A stretch of 64,000 nucleotides of DNA, from the NCBI GenBank assembly GCA_019973575.1, contig BPUI01000001.1:558001-622000 (forward strand). Reading direction: 5' to 3'. The position numbers were made by a program, and so were the translations under genes. Position 1 is the first letter of the stretch; every line of letters starts with the position of its first letter. This DNA is from Gemmatimonadetes bacterium T265. Lineage in GTDB: Bacteria; Gemmatimonadota; Gemmatimonadetes; Gemmatimonadales; Gemmatimonadaceae. This document shows positions 62,830-64,000 of the stretch, piece after piece. The notes under the pieces are model-generated. The model had not been told where the DNA came from and ran no database searches. It worked only from the letters and a program-made list of their open reading frames with translations.

Positions 62830-63624
62830 TCACCCCCCGCCCAGCACCAGCACGCCCACGTCGTACAGCGCGTGCGTCCACGCCGTGATCCCGAACCCGC
62901 GCAGCAAGTACAGCGCGCTGAAGAACAGCCCCGCGATCGTGCGGAACACGAAGCTCTCGAGCGTCAGCCGGTCGCCGTACGCCCCCACGTAGTGCGCCGC
63001 CGCGAAGAGCAGCGCGCCGAGCGCGACGGCCACCGCCCCCGCCCCGCGCGCCCCGAGCCCGAACGCCCGACGCGCGAGCGCCGCGAGCGCGCCGACGAGG
63101 ACGACGCGGAAGAGCAGCTCCTCGTAGAGCCCCGCGCCGAGCGACAGCATCAGCCGCGCCGGCGCGCCGAGCGCCGCGACGCCGCCCGACGCCGCGCCCC
63201 CCGCGGCCACGCCGATGCCTAACACCCGCAGCACGAGCCCCGTCGCCGCCCCGACCCCCGCCCCGCACGCGGCCGCCAGCGCCGCCGACTCGGCGAGCAT
63301 CGCCCCGAGCACGCGGCCGCGCACGCCGTCGCGCGCGCGGCGCACGTCGCGCCAGACGAGCACCGCCGCCCCGCCCACGACCAGCGCGCCGAACACCACC
63401 GGCCCGCGCGGCCCGAACAAGGCGACGAACGGCGCCTTGAGCCAGACGTCGGCGCCGTTGCGGACCGACGCGCCGGCCGCGTCGCCCGCGAGCGCGGCGA
63501 GCCCCTCGTACGCGACGAGCAGCGGCAGCGCGAAGAGCAGCGAGTAGCGTGGGGCGCGACTCAGGTGCCAGTACGAGGACCCGGACGAGCGGGCGGCGCG
63601 GGCGGCCGGCGGGCGCGGTGGCAT
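62830..63624 (-). CDS. CPBP-family intramembrane protease
   Basis: The 264-residue protein has seven or eight membrane helices. The catalytic motifs are GAGLYEELLFRVVLV (EExxxR), FAAAHYVGAYGD (FxxxH) and AWTHALYDVG (HxxxD/N-like). CPBP proteases include the CAAX-processing and bacteriocin self-immunity types. Its substrate is unknown. Confidence 0.88.
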   Translation of the reverse strand: MPPRPPAARAARSSGSSYWHLSRAPRYSLLFALPLLVAYEGLAALAGDAAGASVRNGADVWLKAPFVALFGPRGPVVFGALVVGGAAVLVWRDVRRARDGVRGRVLGAMLAESAALAAACGAGVGAATGLVLRVLGIGVAAGGAASGGVAALGAPARLMLSLGAGLYEELLFRVVLVGALAALARRAFGLGARGAGAVAVALGALLFAAAHYVGAYGDRLTLESFVFRTIAGLFFSALYLLRGFGITAWTHALYDVGVLVLGGG

Positions 63625-63653
63625 GACTCCAGGGTAGCGGCTACGCTGACGGC

Positions 63654-64000
63654 ATGCGCCGTCACCCGTCTCCAGCCGGATACCCAGCGCCCGAGGCGTT
63701 CACCGCACCCTTCCTCGACCCGGGCGTCCTCGCCGACGACGCGATCAGCCTGCGCGTCGCCGAACTCCACGAGCCGAACCCCGCTTACGGCATCGTCGCG
63801 TCCTACGCGTTCGCCATCCACCGCCGCCGCGACGACCTGCGCGTCGGCCAGATCTCGCTCCGCCTGAGCGACGCCGAACGCTTCCTGCTCTACTACGGGC
63901 AGATCGGCTACGGCGTGGACGTGATGCACCGCGGGCACGGCTACGCGAGTCGCGCCGTGCGGCTGCTCGTCCCGCTCGCGCGACGGCACGCGTTCCCCGA
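63654..64000 (+). CDS. GNAT-type N-acetyltransferase (truncated by window end)
   Basis: The frame starts at ATG 63654 and stays open to the window edge (115 codons). The pattern LRVGQISLRLSDAERFLLYY, GQIGYGVDVMHRGHGYASRA and VRLLVPLARRHAF is that of a RimJ/RimL-type GNAT with the acetyl-CoA loop RGHGYA. The substrate is unknown. It diverges from the CPBP protease gene with 29 bases between, so the promoters overlap or the CPBP start lies further inside. Confidence 0.8.
   Translation, partial: MRRHPSPAGYPAPEAFTAPFLDPGVLADDAISLRVAELHEPNPAYGIVASYAFAIHRRRDDLRVGQISLRLSDAERFLLYYGQIGYGVDVMHRGHGYASRAVRLLVPLARRHAFP

Overview
Organism. The window is very GC-rich (about 74% by eye) and densely coded, and many neighbouring genes overlap by four bases (ATGA or GTGA). 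Several traits together suggest a soil-type Gemmatimonadota chromosome: ATP-synthase a and b subunits with signal peptides, a DUF3667 protein, an ECF sigma factor next to a PknB-type kinase, a SARP-like regulator, a PEP-CTERM protein and a diderm type IV pilus machine. No rRNA or marker gene fixes the taxonomy, so this is an inference.

Layout. 1-2680 (minus): start of the F0F1-ATPase operon (atpZ, atpI-like, atpB, atpE, atpF). 2976-6437 (plus): a BsuPI protein, a MoxR ATPase and a degenerate SARP-like regulator, followed by a large inverted repeat (6459-6771). 6801-19174 (minus): mostly housekeeping genes, namely a sigma-54 activator, moaB, an HdeD-like protein, gcvT, a flavin-binding stress protein, argF, hslU, hslV, xerC and trmFO. 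19420-19803 (plus): a Kbp-like BON/LysM protein ending in strong hairpins. 19903-25022 (minus): topA, smg-like, aroK and aroC. 26247-37253 (minus): a type IV pilus locus running pilA, three pseudopilin-like genes, pilM-N-O-P-Q and a large lipoprotein coupled to pilQ. 37611-43778: CorC, a lipoprotein methyltransferase, arfB, a HEAT-like secreted protein, an M15 peptidase and an outer-membrane barrel. 43900-46780 (plus): a CPXCG zinc-ribbon protein, a CHAD-CYTH fusion and an S4/Hsp15 protein.

Accessory region, about 46.8-51.1 kb (plus). This is the most unusual part. It looks like a cluster of integron attC sites without an integrase (CALIN). One well-formed attC (48053-48170) has both core sites, complementary L boxes and an extrahelical G. 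A second is weaker (48789-48907), and half-sites or degenerate sites lie at 49483 and possibly 47343-47425 and 50024. The cassettes carry DUF6883/DUF4926, a MazF-type toxin-antitoxin pair, and a DUF4258-like/antitoxin pair. Nearly every cassette has a broken gene: two Trp-to-TAG changes, one in-frame TAA, a truncated antitoxin, a lost start and frameshifts. Beyond it lies a two-TM potassium-channel-like ORF fused in frame to an ABM-like domain.

51.1-64 kb. A VOC protein, an esterase and RidA face a PLP D-amino-acid lyase and DinB. Then come a subtilase whose signal peptide lies in another frame, a PEP-CTERM protein, an ECF sigma factor, a PknB-type kinase whose C-terminal region is cut off by one in-frame TGA, a DUF4174 protein, a CPBP protease and a truncated GNAT.

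A window-wide oddity is the heptamer GCCTAAC/GTTAGGC, seen about 37 times on both strands. It is usually in frame as TTA-GGC (Leu-Gly), sometimes overlaps stop codons, and is identical to an integron attC core.
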